This document shows, in pieces, positions 44,582 through 53,973 of a DNA stretch of 64,000 nt. The notes under the pieces were generated by a model. That model had not been told where the DNA came from and did not search any database. It saw only the letters and a program-made list of their open reading frames with translations. This DNA comes from Sphingosinicella sp. BN140058 (GTDB lineage Bacteria; Pseudomonadota; Alphaproteobacteria; Sphingomonadales; Sphingomonadaceae): assembly GCF_004135585.1 (NCBI RefSeq), contig NZ_CP035501.1:4597501-4661500 (forward strand). Direction: 5' to 3'. Both the position numbers and the translations under genes were made by a program. The first letter of the stretch is position 1. Every line of letters begins with the position of its first letter.

Positions 44582-46939
44582 TTGAGGAACGGCTTGGACA
44601 GAGTTTTCCGGGGTGCTTCGACCGCGCTGATCGCCCTCTGCATCGCAATGCCGGGGGCCGGAGAGGCGCAGGGCGGCGGCGGCCGTGCGAAGAGCGAAGC
44701 TTTGGTCGATCTCGCCAACCCGCTGATGGGCACCGACAGCAATTACGCTCTGTCCTACGGCAACACCTATCCGGCCGTCGCCGTGCCCTGGGGCATGAAC
44801 TTCTGGACTCCGGTGACCGGCAAGATGGGCAATGGCTGGGGCTATACCTATGACGACACCAAGATCAGCGGCATCAAGCAGACCCACCAGGCGAGCCCCT
44901 GGATGAACGATTATGCCGCCTTCGAGCTGATGGCGGTGACCGGGCCGGTGCGCATCCGCCAGGACGAGCGCGCGTCCTGGTACAGCCACAAGGCGGAGGA
45001 GAGCCGGCCCTACAAATACAAGGTCTACCTCGCCGATCACGACGTAACCGCGGAAGTGGCGCCGACCAACCGCGCTGCGCAGTTCCGCTTCACCTTTCCG
45101 GAAAGCGACGACGCCCACATCGTCCTCGACGCCTATAACGAAGGCTCGATGGTCAACATCGATCCGGCGCGGCGGCGGATCACCGGCTATGCGCGCAACA
45201 ATAGCGGCGGCGTGCCAGCCAACTTCCACAATTATTTCGTGCTGGAATTCGACCACGATTTCACCGTCACCCGCACCTGGGACCAGAATTGGCAGCTGCG
45301 CGACGATCTGAAGTCGGAAGGCGGTCATGTCGGCGCCGCGGTCAGCTTCAAGACGAAGAAGGGCGAGCAGATCGGCGTCAAGGTCGCGTCGTCGTTCATC
45401 AGTCTCGAACAGGCCGAGCGCAACCTGGCGCAGGAAATCGGCCGAGACAGCTATGCCCAGACCGAGGCAAAGGCCAAGCAGGCGTGGGAAACCGAATTCC
45501 AGCGCATCCAGGTCAGCGATCCCGACCAGGACAACCGCCGCACCTTCTATTCGGCGCTGTACCGCATGCTGCTGTTCCCGCGCATGTTCCACGAAACCGA
45601 CGCGCAGGGCCGGATGGTGCACTACAGCCCCTATGACGGAAAGGTGCATCCGGGCCCGATGTTCACGGACAACGGCTTCTGGGACACCTGGCGCTCGGTC
45701 TTCCCATTCTTCGCCCTGGCCTATCCCGAGCTCGACGGCCAGATCATGCAGGGCCTCGCCAACACCTACAAGGAATCGGGCTGGCTGCCGGAATGGGCAA
45801 GCCCCGGCCACCGCAACGTGATGATCGGTTCCAATTCGGCGAACATCATCGCCGACGCCTATCTGAACGGCGTCCGCGGCTTCGACGTCGAGACGCTCTA
45901 CGAAGCGATGGTCAAGAATGCGACCACGTCGGAAGGACGGCCGACCGACGAGCGGGGCAGGGTGGTGAACGCCGTCGGCCGCGAAGGCGTCGAATATTAC
46001 AACCGCCTCGGCTACGTTCCCTACGACGTCGGCATCAACGAGAATGCCGCGCGGACGCTCGAATATGCGACGGCCGACTTCTCGCTGTCGCGCCTCGCCG
46101 CCGCGCTCGGCAAGACCGAGGACGCGAAGAAATATGCCGCGCAGGCGCAGAATTACCGCAAGCTCTACGACAGCCAGTCCGGCTGGATGCGCGGCCGGAA
46201 CCAGGACGGATCCTGGGCGACGCCGTTCAACCCGCTGAAGTGGGGCGATGCCTTCACCGAGGGCAATTCGCTCCACTACAGCTGGTCGGTGATGCAGGAC
46301 GTGCAGGGCCTTGCCGATTTGATGGGCGGCGACAAGGCGTTCGTGGATCGGCTGGATTCGATCTTCACCACGCCGCCGCTGTTCGACGAAAGTTATTACG
46401 GCCAGGTGATCCACGAGATTCGCGAGATGCAGATCGTCGACATGGGCCAATATGCCCATGGCAACCAGCCGATCCAGCACATGATCTATCTCTACGACTG
46501 GGCGGGCGCGCCGTGGAAGACGCAATATCACGTGCGCGACGTGATGAAGAAGCTCTACGCGGCGACCCCGGACGGTTATCCGGGCGACGAGGATAATGGC
46601 CAGACATCGGCCTGGTACGTCTTCTCGGCGCTCGGATTCTATCCGGTCACGCCGGCGGTCGGGCAATATGCGATCGGCAGCCCGCTCTTCCGCACTGTGC
46701 GGATGACGATGCCGAGCGGCAAGATCCTCACCATCGAGGCGCAGAATAACAGCCCGGAGAATATCTACATCCAGTCCGTGACCCTCAACGGGCGCCCGCA
46801 CGAAAAAACATGGTTCTCGCGCGAGCAGTTGCAGCAGGGCGGGACGCTGCGCTTCGTGATGGGACCGAAGCCGAACACGAAATGGGCGAGCGGCAAAGCC
46901 GCCGCGCCGTTCTCGATGAGCGCACCGGCCACGCGGTGA
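44582..46939 (+). CDS. GH92 family alpha-mannosidase-type glycoside hydrolase (copy B)
   Basis: An exported 785-residue enzyme starting at a TTG with GGGAGAGG upstream. The signal peptide ends near GAGEAQG. Conserved GH92 blocks: NPLMGTDS, AVPWGMNFW, GIKQTHQASPWM, NGFWDTWRSVFPFFAL, FTEGNSLHYSWSV (general acid), YAHGNQPIQHM and GDEDNGQTSAWYVFSALGFY (catalytic base Asp). Closest of the three copies to the GH92 exo-alpha-mannosidases of Bacteroides by motif preservation. It starts a run of three enzyme genes with GH125 and GH92 copy C. Confidence 0.94.
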   Translation: MRNGLDRVFRGASTALIALCIAMPGAGEAQGGGGRAKSEALVDLANPLMGTDSNYALSYGNTYPAVAVPWGMNFWTPVTGKMGNGWGYTYDDTKISGIKQTHQASPWMNDYAAFELMAVTGPVRIRQDERASWYSHKAEESRPYKYKVYLADHDVTAEVAPTNRAAQFRFTFPESDDAHIVLDAYNEGSMVNIDPARRRITGYARNNSGGVPANFHNYFVLEFDHDFTVTRTWDQNWQLRDDLKSEGGHVGAAVSFKTKKGEQIGVKVASSFISLEQAERNLAQEIGRDSYAQTEAKAKQAWETEFQRIQVSDPDQDNRRTFYSALYRMLLFPRMFHETDAQGRMVHYSPYDGKVHPGPMFTDNGFWDTWRSVFPFFALAYPELDGQIMQGLANTYKESGWLPEWASPGHRNVMIGSNSANIIADAYLNGVRGFDVETLYEAMVKNATTSEGRPTDERGRVVNAVGREGVEYYNRLGYVPYDVGINENAARTLEYATADFSLSRLAAALGKTEDAKKYAAQAQNYRKLYDSQSGWMRGRNQDGSWATPFNPLKWGDAFTEGNSLHYSWSVMQDVQGLADLMGGDKAFVDRLDSIFTTPPLFDESYYGQVIHEIREMQIVDMGQYAHGNQPIQHMIYLYDWAGAPWKTQYHVRDVMKKLYAATPDGYPGDEDNGQTSAWYVFSALGFYPVTPAVGQYAIGSPLFRTVRMTMPSGKILTIEAQNNSPENIYIQSVTLNGRPHEKTWFSREQLQQGGTLRFVMGPKPNTKWASGKAAAPFSMSAPATR

Positions 46940-46971
46940 CCTCGTACCGATCAAGAGAAGGATTGATTGCC

Positions 46972-48411
46972 ATGGAGCTCAACCGCCGCGACCTGATGTC
47001 CGGAGCCGGTACCGTCGCGCTCGCCGCCATGCTCCCGGCCGGCGCTGCCGCCGCGGCGGCCACGCGCTTCGAAAGCCATCGTCCGCCTGTCGCCAAGCGC
47101 GGCTTCAGCAGCCCGGTCGTGGAGGCCGAGATCAGGCGGGTGAAGGCGAAGATCGCCGATCCCGAACTCGCCTGGCTGTTCGAGAATTGCTATCCGAACA
47201 CGCTCGACACCACCGTCCAGCTGGACGAGGTCGACGGCAAACCGGACACCTTCGTGATCACGGGCGACATCGATGCGATGTGGCTGCGCGACAGCTCGGC
47301 GCAGCTCCAGACCTATGTTCACCTGACGCCCAAGGATGCCGGTCTTCGGCGCGTCTTCCACGGCGCCTTGCAGCGCCAGGCGCGCTGCATCTTGATCGAT
47401 CCTTACGCCAACGCCTTCATGAAGGATCCGGCGGCCAAATCCAATCTAGGGGCGCGCAACGATCTGACCGAGATGAAGCCGGGCGTCGCCGAGCGGAAGT
47501 GGGAGATCGATTCGCTCTGTTACCCGATGCGGCTGGCGCATGCTTATTGGACGGCGACCCGCGACAAGGCGCCGTTCGATGCGCTCTGGGCGGAGGGCAT
47601 GGCGAAAGCAGTGGCGACCCTGCGGGAGCAGCAGCGTATCGAAGGACCGGGGCCCTATCGCTTCCAGCGCCGCGATACGTCTTCGACCGAGACGCTGATG
47701 CTTGGCGGGTATGGCGCGCCGACGCGCAAGGTGGGCCTTATCCACTCCGGCTTTCGCCCGTCCGACGATGCCTGCGTGTTCCCGTTCCTGATCCCCTCCA
47801 ATCTGTTCGCCGTGTCGGCGCTGCGCATGCTCGCGGTGGTGCTGCGCGAGGCGCGGGGCGATAGCGCCGGCGCGGCAGCCTGCGAGGCGTTCGCGGCCGA
47901 GGTGCGCGCCGCGCTCGATGCGCATGGCAAGATGACGGACGGCCAGGGCGGCGAGGTCTGGGCGTTCGAAGTGGACGGCTTCGGCAACGCGCTGTTCATG
48001 GACGATGCCAACGTGCCGAGCCTGTCGGCGCTGCCGCTGCTCGGGTCGGCGGAGCGCAACGATCCGCTGTACCGCCGCACGGCGGCGCTCGCCTGGAGTC
48101 CGCGCAATGCCTATTTCTTCCGCGGCAGCGCCGCGGAAGGGATTGGCGGACCGCATGCCGGCATGGACCTGATCTGGCCCATGTCGATCATCACCCGCGC
48201 CCTGCTCAGCGACGACGATGCGCTGATCCGTCAATGCCTCACATGGCTCAAGACGACCCACGGCGGCACCGGCTTCATGCACGAGAGCTTCCACAAGGAC
48301 GATCCGACCAAGTTCACCCGCTCGTGGTTCGCCTGGGCAAACGGCCTGTTCGGCGATCTCATCCTCGATCTCGAGCGCCGCAGGCCGGCCCTGCTCGCGG
48401 CCCGCTACTGA
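46972..48411 (+). CDS. GH125 family exo-alpha-1,6-mannosidase
   Basis: A 479-residue protein with a twin-arginine signal (NRRDLMSGAGTVALAAML). GH125 enzymes cleave terminal alpha-1,6-mannose with inversion. Family blocks are ITGDIDAMWLRDSSAQ, NLGARNDLTEMKPG, KWEIDSLCYPMRLAH, GLIHSGFRPSDDACVFPFLI and MHESFHKDDPTKFTRSWFAW, the last two holding putative catalytic carboxylates. It complements the GH92 enzymes, which mostly remove alpha-1,2/1,3 linkages. Sixteen bases separate it from GH92 copy C. Confidence 0.94.
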   Translation: MELNRRDLMSGAGTVALAAMLPAGAAAAAATRFESHRPPVAKRGFSSPVVEAEIRRVKAKIADPELAWLFENCYPNTLDTTVQLDEVDGKPDTFVITGDIDAMWLRDSSAQLQTYVHLTPKDAGLRRVFHGALQRQARCILIDPYANAFMKDPAAKSNLGARNDLTEMKPGVAERKWEIDSLCYPMRLAHAYWTATRDKAPFDALWAEGMAKAVATLREQQRIEGPGPYRFQRRDTSSTETLMLGGYGAPTRKVGLIHSGFRPSDDACVFPFLIPSNLFAVSALRMLAVVLREARGDSAGAAACEAFAAEVRAALDAHGKMTDGQGGEVWAFEVDGFGNALFMDDANVPSLSALPLLGSAERNDPLYRRTAALAWSPRNAYFFRGSAAEGIGGPHAGMDLIWPMSIITRALLSDDDALIRQCLTWLKTTHGGTGFMHESFHKDDPTKFTRSWFAWANGLFGDLILDLERRRPALLAARY

Positions 48412-48427
48412 ACGCCCGGAGGCAGAT

Positions 48428-50746
48428 ATGAAGACGACCCGCCGCCAGCTCCTTTCCGGCAGCGGCATGGCCTTGCTCGGCGCGGCCGCGCCGGGCGCCG
48501 CCTTCGCGCAGGCGCCGGCGGCCGCAAAGCCCGATCTGTTCGTCGGCACCGGCGGCCATGGTCATACCTTTCCCGGGCCGTCCCTGCCGTTCGGCATGGT
48601 CCAGCTCGGCCCCGACACGGACAATGCGCGCTGGGATGCCTGTTCGGGCTATCACCGCACCGACGGCTCTATCATGGGCTTCTCCCACACCCATCTCTCG
48701 GGCACCGGCATCGGCGACATGCTCGACGTGCTGGTGGTACCGACCCGGGGCAAACTGGAGCTTGATCCGGGCCCGCTCGACGGCCCGGACAAGGGCTATC
48801 GCCAGCGTTTCTCCGACGAACATGCGGAGCCGGGCTATTATCGGGTGCGGCTGGAATCGGGCGTGCTCGCCGAGCTGACCGTTACCGAGCGAACCGGTCT
48901 CCACCGCTATCGCTTTCCTACCGGGCCGGGCCACATCCTGATCGACTTCGCCCACATGATCCTTGACGTATGGGACAAGGGCACGATCATCGACCAGGCG
49001 TCGCTTGCGATCGACGCGGACGGCATGCTGACCGGCAGCCGCCGGACCCATCGCTGGGCCAAGGGACGGCAGATCCATTTCGCGATGCAGCTGTCGCGGC
49101 GGCCGAGCCGGGTGCAGTTCTTCGGGGACGGCAACGCTCCGGCGCCGGCAGGTGCGAAGGCTGTCACCGGCAACAAGCTTAAGGTCGCCCTGTTCTTCGA
49201 CGATGCGGGCGGCGACCCGATCCTGATCAAGACCGGGATTTCGGCGATCGACCTTGCTGGCGCCAAGGCAGCGCTCGCGGCCGAAGCGCCCGGTTGGGAT
49301 TTCGACGCGGCCTGCAACGCCGCGCGTGGCATCTGGGCGCGAACGCTGGATTGCGTGCGGGTGAAGGCTGGCACCGAGGCGCAGCAAACCATCATGGCGA
49401 GCGCGCTCTACCATGCCTTCCTGGCGCCGACCTTGTTCACCGATCGCGACGGCCGCTACGTCGGCCTCGATCGCGCGGTGCACCAGGCACCGGCCGGTTC
49501 GCCGGCGTTCAGCACCTATTCGCTCTGGGACACGTACCGCGCGCTGCATCCGCTGATGACGCTGGTCCGCCCCGAGCAGGCGGCGATGTTCACCCGCGAC
49601 CTCATCCGCCAGACGGAGCAAAGCCCTTACGGTCCGCCGGTGTGGCCGCTGCAGGGCGTCGAGACCGGCACGATGACCGCCTGGCATTCGGTGGTCGTCC
49701 TCGCCGAGGCGAGGGCAAAGGGCATCGAGGCCGATTATGCCGCGGCATGGCCGAACATCCGTCGGCGTGCCTTCGACCGCGATTTCAAGGACAGCGACAG
49801 CTCGCTCGGTCGCGGCTTCTATTACGATCTCGGCTACATTCCGGCCGACAAGGTGTGGGAATCGGTCAGCCGGACCCAGGAATATGCCTATGACGACTGG
49901 GCGATGGCGGTTCTCGCCGAAGCCGCGGGGGCGCATGACGATGCCGCCGCACTGCGCAAGCGCAGCCTCAACTACCGCAACGTGATCGACGCGAAGATCG
50001 GCTTCGCACGTCCCAAGTTCGCGGACGGTAAATGGTGGGCGCCCTACGATCCGATCCAGATCGGCCATATGCCGAAACCCTGGTGGCGCGATTATACCGA
50101 GGCAAATGGCTGGCAGGCGACCTTCCTCAACCAGCACGACATTTACGGCCTGATCGACCATCTCGGCGGCGACGCCAAGTTCGAGAAGAAGCTCGACGGC
50201 TTCTTCAATGGGCCCTCGACCCTGCCGGCGAACGCCCCGCCCGACATTTCCGGCCTGGTCGGCCAATATGCACACGGCAACGAGCCCGATCAGCACGCAC
50301 CCTATCTCTATGCCTATTGCGGGGCACCCTGGAAGACGCAGGCGATGGTGCGCCGCCTGCTGACGGAGATGTACAAGGACGATCCCGACGGGGTGATCGG
50401 CAATGACGATTGCGGTCAGATGAGTGCCTGGTTCATCTGGAGCGCGCTCGGCCTCTACCCCGTAGATCCGGTGAGCGCCCTCTACGTGTTCGGATCGCCC
50501 TTGTTCGACGAGGCCGAGGTGGATCTTGGCGGCGGCAGGCGGCTGACGGTCAGAGCGCCCGGCAACGCACCCGACCGGCCTTACGTGCAGTCGATCCGCT
50601 GGAACGGCCGCTCGTGGCGCCGCAACTGGATCGCCCATGCCGACATCATCAAGGGCGGAGAGCTGGTCTTCGAGATGGGACCCAAGCCCTCGCACTTCGG
50701 TGCCGCCAAGGCCGAGCGCCCGCCGTCATTCGGACGCCGTGCCTGA
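48428..50746 (+). CDS. GH92 family alpha-mannosidase-type glycoside hydrolase (copy C)
   Basis: A 772-residue enzyme with a twin-arginine signal (TTRRQLLSGSGMALLGAA). GH92 blocks: PSLPFGMVQLGPDTDN, GFSHTHLSGTGIGDM, YSLWDTYRALHPLMTLV, YTEANGWQATFLNQHD (general-acid region), YAHGNEPDQH and GNDDCGQMSAWFIWSALGLY with the base Asp. The GFSHTHLSGTG form is the common GH92 subtype seen in the alpha-1,2/1,3-mannosidases. Last gene of the GH43-GH92-GH125-GH92 run; a weak hairpin follows at 50773-50801. Confidence 0.94.
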   Translation: MKTTRRQLLSGSGMALLGAAAPGAAFAQAPAAAKPDLFVGTGGHGHTFPGPSLPFGMVQLGPDTDNARWDACSGYHRTDGSIMGFSHTHLSGTGIGDMLDVLVVPTRGKLELDPGPLDGPDKGYRQRFSDEHAEPGYYRVRLESGVLAELTVTERTGLHRYRFPTGPGHILIDFAHMILDVWDKGTIIDQASLAIDADGMLTGSRRTHRWAKGRQIHFAMQLSRRPSRVQFFGDGNAPAPAGAKAVTGNKLKVALFFDDAGGDPILIKTGISAIDLAGAKAALAAEAPGWDFDAACNAARGIWARTLDCVRVKAGTEAQQTIMASALYHAFLAPTLFTDRDGRYVGLDRAVHQAPAGSPAFSTYSLWDTYRALHPLMTLVRPEQAAMFTRDLIRQTEQSPYGPPVWPLQGVETGTMTAWHSVVVLAEARAKGIEADYAAAWPNIRRRAFDRDFKDSDSSLGRGFYYDLGYIPADKVWESVSRTQEYAYDDWAMAVLAEAAGAHDDAAALRKRSLNYRNVIDAKIGFARPKFADGKWWAPYDPIQIGHMPKPWWRDYTEANGWQATFLNQHDIYGLIDHLGGDAKFEKKLDGFFNGPSTLPANAPPDISGLVGQYAHGNEPDQHAPYLYAYCGAPWKTQAMVRRLLTEMYKDDPDGVIGNDDCGQMSAWFIWSALGLYPVDPVSALYVFGSPLFDEAEVDLGGGRRLTVRAPGNAPDRPYVQSIRWNGRSWRRNWIAHADIIKGGELVFEMGPKPSHFGAAKAERPPSFGRRA

Positions 50747-50925
50747 CCACGCGGGGGGAATGCGCGATGATTGCCGCCCGGCGAGGATGATCGCGGGCGG
50801 CGCATCGACGCTCTCGCCTTGTCTCCAGGTTCGCGGATGCTGTCTGGCTGACCGCCGCCAGCGCCGGAAAAACATAGCAGAAACGAACTGGTATCAGCAT
50901 TTGGGGCTATAAAGACAGTGGTTGA

Positions 50926-50939
50926 TCAAAACGTGTTCG
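50926..50939. promoter_or_regulatory. LacI-family-like site upstream of the second TBDR
   Basis: TCAAAACGTGTTCG; its reverse complement CGAACACGTTTTGA shares GAACACGTTT with the site at 40153-40166. Half-site symmetry around CG is imperfect by one pair in the inner ten bases. Confidence 0.35.
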
Positions 50940-51002
50940 TCCACAGAGATTGAAAGAACTCACTTCGAGCCGAACAACTTCTGGTTAATAAAACCCCGAT
51001 CA

Positions 51003-51028
51003 CTGCCTCCGCTCGATTACGGAGGCAG
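51003..51028 (+). terminator. Hairpin CTGCCTCCG/CGGAGGCAG
   Basis: Nine-base perfect stem with an eight-base AT-rich loop in the leader region of the second TBDR. No T-run; could be a transcript-leader structure or attenuator. Confidence 0.5.
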
Positions 51029-51126
51029 CATCGATTTCACGAGAGCAGAGCCGAAGTCTGCAGACGATCGGCCGAGAAATCCCGTCGGTGCTTCGTTCGC
51101 GCCGGGCGGGTCGTTCCTATGAATAG

Positions 51127-51147
51127 CCGGACACAGTTTTTGTCCGG
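51127..51147 (+). promoter_or_regulatory. Hairpin close to the ribosome-binding site of the second TBDR
   Basis: CCGGACA (51127-51133) pairs with TGTCCGG (51141-51147) around a T-rich loop and ends 14 bases before the ATG. The 3' arm merges into CGGGAG, the probable Shine-Dalgarno sequence, so folding could limit ribosome access. Confidence 0.45.
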
Positions 51148-51161
51148 GAGCGTATTTGATC

Positions 51162-53690
51162 ATGAAACGGGGTATCCTCTTCCTTACCGCTGCGCCGCTG
51201 GCGCTTGCGATGCCTGCTTATGCCGCGCATGCGGCGAGCGCCTCCGCCGCATCCGGCGGCGAGACGGCAGCCGTGTCGGCCGACGCGGCGCAGGAGGACA
51301 CCAAGGGTGCGGCCTCCGGCAAGGCGAAAGAAGAGGTATTCTCGACCGGTGTCGCCAAGGGGCGCGACATTCTCGACAGCGCCATTTCGACCAGCTCGCT
51401 CAAGTCCGCCGAAATCAACAAGCTCGGCGCGCGGTCGCTCGCCGAGATCCTGCGGACCTTGCCCGGCATTCGCGTCGAAGCGTCGTCCGGCGAAGGCAAT
51501 TCCAACTACACGATCCGCGGTTTGCCGCTCGCCTCGGGTGGATCCAAATATCTGCAGATCGAGGAAGACGGCCTTCCGGTGCTGGAATTCGGCGACGTCT
51601 TCAATGCCGGATCGGACGTTTTCATCCGCGCAGACCTGAACCTCGCGGCGATCGAAGCGATCCGCGGCGGCTCCGCCTCCACCTTCGCCTCCAACTCGCC
51701 CGGCGGCGTGATTAACCTGATCTCGAAGACCGGCGATGCCGAGGGCGGCACCGTCGAGGCGACCACGGGACTTGATTACGGCGAGAAGCGCATCGATTTC
51801 GAATATGGCACCAAGCTGAGCGAAACGTTGCGCTTCCACGTCGGCGGTTTCTATCGCAGCGGCGAGGGTCCACGCGACATCGGCTATAACGGCTATCGCG
51901 GCGGCCAGGTGAAGTTCAACGTCACCCGCCAGTTCGAAAGCGGTTTCGTCCGGCTCTACGGCAAGCTGCTCGACGACCGCTCGCCGCAATATGTGCCCGC
52001 ACCGGTGATGATCACTGGCACCGACAAGGATCCGGACTTCAAGAAGATCGCCAATTTCGATCCGAAGAAGGATTCGCTGCTTTCCAGCAACATCGGGACC
52101 TTCCTCTCCCTCGACCGCGACAACCAGCCGGTCGCCGAGAATTTCCACGCCGGCATGCATGCGAAGTCGAAGTCGGTCGGCCTCGAGGCGCAGTTCGAAA
52201 TCGCTGGATGGTCGGTCACCGAGCGCGCCCGCTATTCGGCGAATTCGGGCGATCTCTACCGCCTCGTCCCGGGCAGCATCGCGCCTGCGGCGACGATTGC
52301 TGCGGCGACCGGGGGTGCCGGCGCCACATTGCGCTATGCCGGCGGCCCCAATTCCGGCCAAGCGATCACCGACCTGGCCGGGCTCAACGGCAACGGCCTG
52401 CTGGCGAGCGTCTATCTCGCCAAGGTCAAGCTGCACGCGCTCGACAACTTCACCAACGATCTGCGCGCCAACCGCGTCTGGAAGCTCGGCGCGGGCGATC
52501 TGACCGTGACTGCGGGCCTCTACAAGTCGATGCAGACCATCGACATGGACTGGTTGTACTCGACCGCAATCCAGGACGTGATCGGTGGCGGCAAGGCGTC
52601 GCTGGTCGACGTGGTCAATGCAGCGGGCACCAAGGTCACGCAGAACGGCTATTCGGCCTTCTCGATCCAGGGGCTCAGCCTGCTCCATCGTGCATTCAAC
52701 GTCGATTACGACATCACCGCGCCCTACGGCTCGATCAACTATCGCTTCGGCAAGATCGCGATCGGCGGCAGCGTCCGCTACGACATCGGCAGCGTCAACG
52801 GCCAGGTCTATGGTGCAGACCTGGGCGGCGGTCGCCCGGGTATCACGTCGGTCGACTTCAATCGGGATGGGGTGATCTCGGTGGCGGAATCCCGCACCGC
52901 GATCCTGCCGCTCACCCAGCCGTCGCCGGTCAATTACGACTATGGCTACCTCAGCTATTCGGCGGGCATCAACTATCGCATCGCCGAGCCGCTGGCGATC
53001 TTCGCGCGCTACAGCCGCGGCGCGCGCGCCAACGCGGACAAGATCCTGTTCACCTCGGCGATCGACTACAACAGCGGCGACCTGCCGGATTCGTCCAACG
53101 CCTATGATACGGTCAAGCAGCTGGAGGGCGGCGTTAAGTTCCGTCAGAACGGGCTGGCGCTCAATCTCACCGGCTTCCACGCCAAATCGGAAGACGACAA
53201 CATCCAGTCCGGCTCGGGGCTCGGCACGTCGCGTCTCTACCGCGCCTACGGCGCGGAGTTCGAGGGGAGCTTCCGCCGAGGTCCGTTCAGCCTGAATGCC
53301 GGGGCGACCTACACCAAGGCGAAGATCACCAAGGACTTCCTCAATGCTGCGGTGACCGGGCTCGAGCCGCGCCACCAGCCGGAATGGACGTTCCAGCTGA
53401 TGCCGCAGGTGAGCACCCGCTATGCGACGTTCGGCGCCAGCTCCGTGACGGTGACGAGCAGCTATGCTCAGGATACCGACCAGCTGCGTATGCCCGGCTT
53501 CACCGTGGTGAATGCCTTCGTCCAGTTTCACCCGACCGAGCGGGTGCAATTGAGCGTGAACGCGAACAATCTGTTCAACACACTTGGCTATTACGAGATC
53601 TCGCAGGCCACCGTGCCCGCCAACGGCATCGGTTGGGGCCGCGCCAACAATGGCCGGACCATCTCGACCTCGCTGAGCCTGTCCTTCTAA
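51162..53690 (+). CDS. TonB-dependent receptor, second copy
   Basis: An 842-residue outer-membrane receptor. The signal peptide is GILFLTAAPLALAMPAYA, followed by an Ala-rich linker. Plug motifs: LGARSLAEILRTLPGIRVEA, NYTIRGLPL, IEEDGLPVLEFGD and AIRGGSASTFASNSPGGVIN. The barrel ends with TSLSLSF (C-terminal Phe). Unlike the first copy it is of the shorter FhuA/FepA-like class. It is read towards a trehalase gene after an intrinsic terminator; its ligand could be a sugar released around this locus, but a siderophore cannot be excluded. Confidence 0.93.
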   Translation: MKRGILFLTAAPLALAMPAYAAHAASASAASGGETAAVSADAAQEDTKGAASGKAKEEVFSTGVAKGRDILDSAISTSSLKSAEINKLGARSLAEILRTLPGIRVEASSGEGNSNYTIRGLPLASGGSKYLQIEEDGLPVLEFGDVFNAGSDVFIRADLNLAAIEAIRGGSASTFASNSPGGVINLISKTGDAEGGTVEATTGLDYGEKRIDFEYGTKLSETLRFHVGGFYRSGEGPRDIGYNGYRGGQVKFNVTRQFESGFVRLYGKLLDDRSPQYVPAPVMITGTDKDPDFKKIANFDPKKDSLLSSNIGTFLSLDRDNQPVAENFHAGMHAKSKSVGLEAQFEIAGWSVTERARYSANSGDLYRLVPGSIAPAATIAAATGGAGATLRYAGGPNSGQAITDLAGLNGNGLLASVYLAKVKLHALDNFTNDLRANRVWKLGAGDLTVTAGLYKSMQTIDMDWLYSTAIQDVIGGGKASLVDVVNAAGTKVTQNGYSAFSIQGLSLLHRAFNVDYDITAPYGSINYRFGKIAIGGSVRYDIGSVNGQVYGADLGGGRPGITSVDFNRDGVISVAESRTAILPLTQPSPVNYDYGYLSYSAGINYRIAEPLAIFARYSRGARANADKILFTSAIDYNSGDLPDSSNAYDTVKQLEGGVKFRQNGLALNLTGFHAKSEDDNIQSGSGLGTSRLYRAYGAEFEGSFRRGPFSLNAGATYTKAKITKDFLNAAVTGLEPRHQPEWTFQLMPQVSTRYATFGASSVTVTSSYAQDTDQLRMPGFTVVNAFVQFHPTERVQLSVNANNLFNTLGYYEISQATVPANGIGWGRANNGRTISTSLSLSF

Positions 53691-53743
53691 GGCGCTGCCA
53701 ATCAGATCCCCTCGTCGATGCGTCATTCCAGGCGCCGACGCAG

Positions 53744-53776
53744 AGCAGCCCGTGCCGTTTCGGCGCGGGCTGCTTT
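53744..53776 (+). terminator. Intrinsic terminator of the second TBDR gene
   Basis: AGCAGCCCG pairs with CGGGCTGCT, with an inner GCCG/CGGC pair and a short T loop, followed by TT and GCG. Located about 55 bases beyond the stop codon. Confidence 0.7.
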
Positions 53777-53973
53777 GCGTGCGGAGTTCAATCTGTTTCG
53801 ACGGTAGTCCGGGGCCGCTCTCCCCGGTGGTGGCGCGATTCCGCCGCTTGCGTGCGGCGGTGACTCTCGGACCGGTCCGTTTCGGAGCAGGGCGGTCCCG
53901 CCGGAGACGTGCAGATTGCCGCGGCCGGCGGTATCCATGCATGCATGAGAATCACGTCGTCGGCGGAGGTGAG

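Larger units (their letters stand above)
50747..51161. other. 415-base gene-free stretch before the second TBDR
   Basis: No supportable gene. It holds a hairpin without T-run (GCCGCCCG/CGGGCGGC, 50773-50801), an AT-richer part with TATAAA at 50908-50913, the LacI-like site at 50926-50939, a segment ACAACTT..TTAATA (50974-50990) that recalls the promoter-like copies at 35622 and 40217, a hairpin at 51003-51028 and one at 51127-51147. The layout fits a promoter with a long structured leader for the receptor gene. Confidence 0.55.

Noticed and set aside
50410..50912. Short frames running out of GH92 copy C into the gap (50410-50790 and 50637-50912)
   Set aside because: They start inside the GH92 gene, have no ribosome-binding site and no family features.
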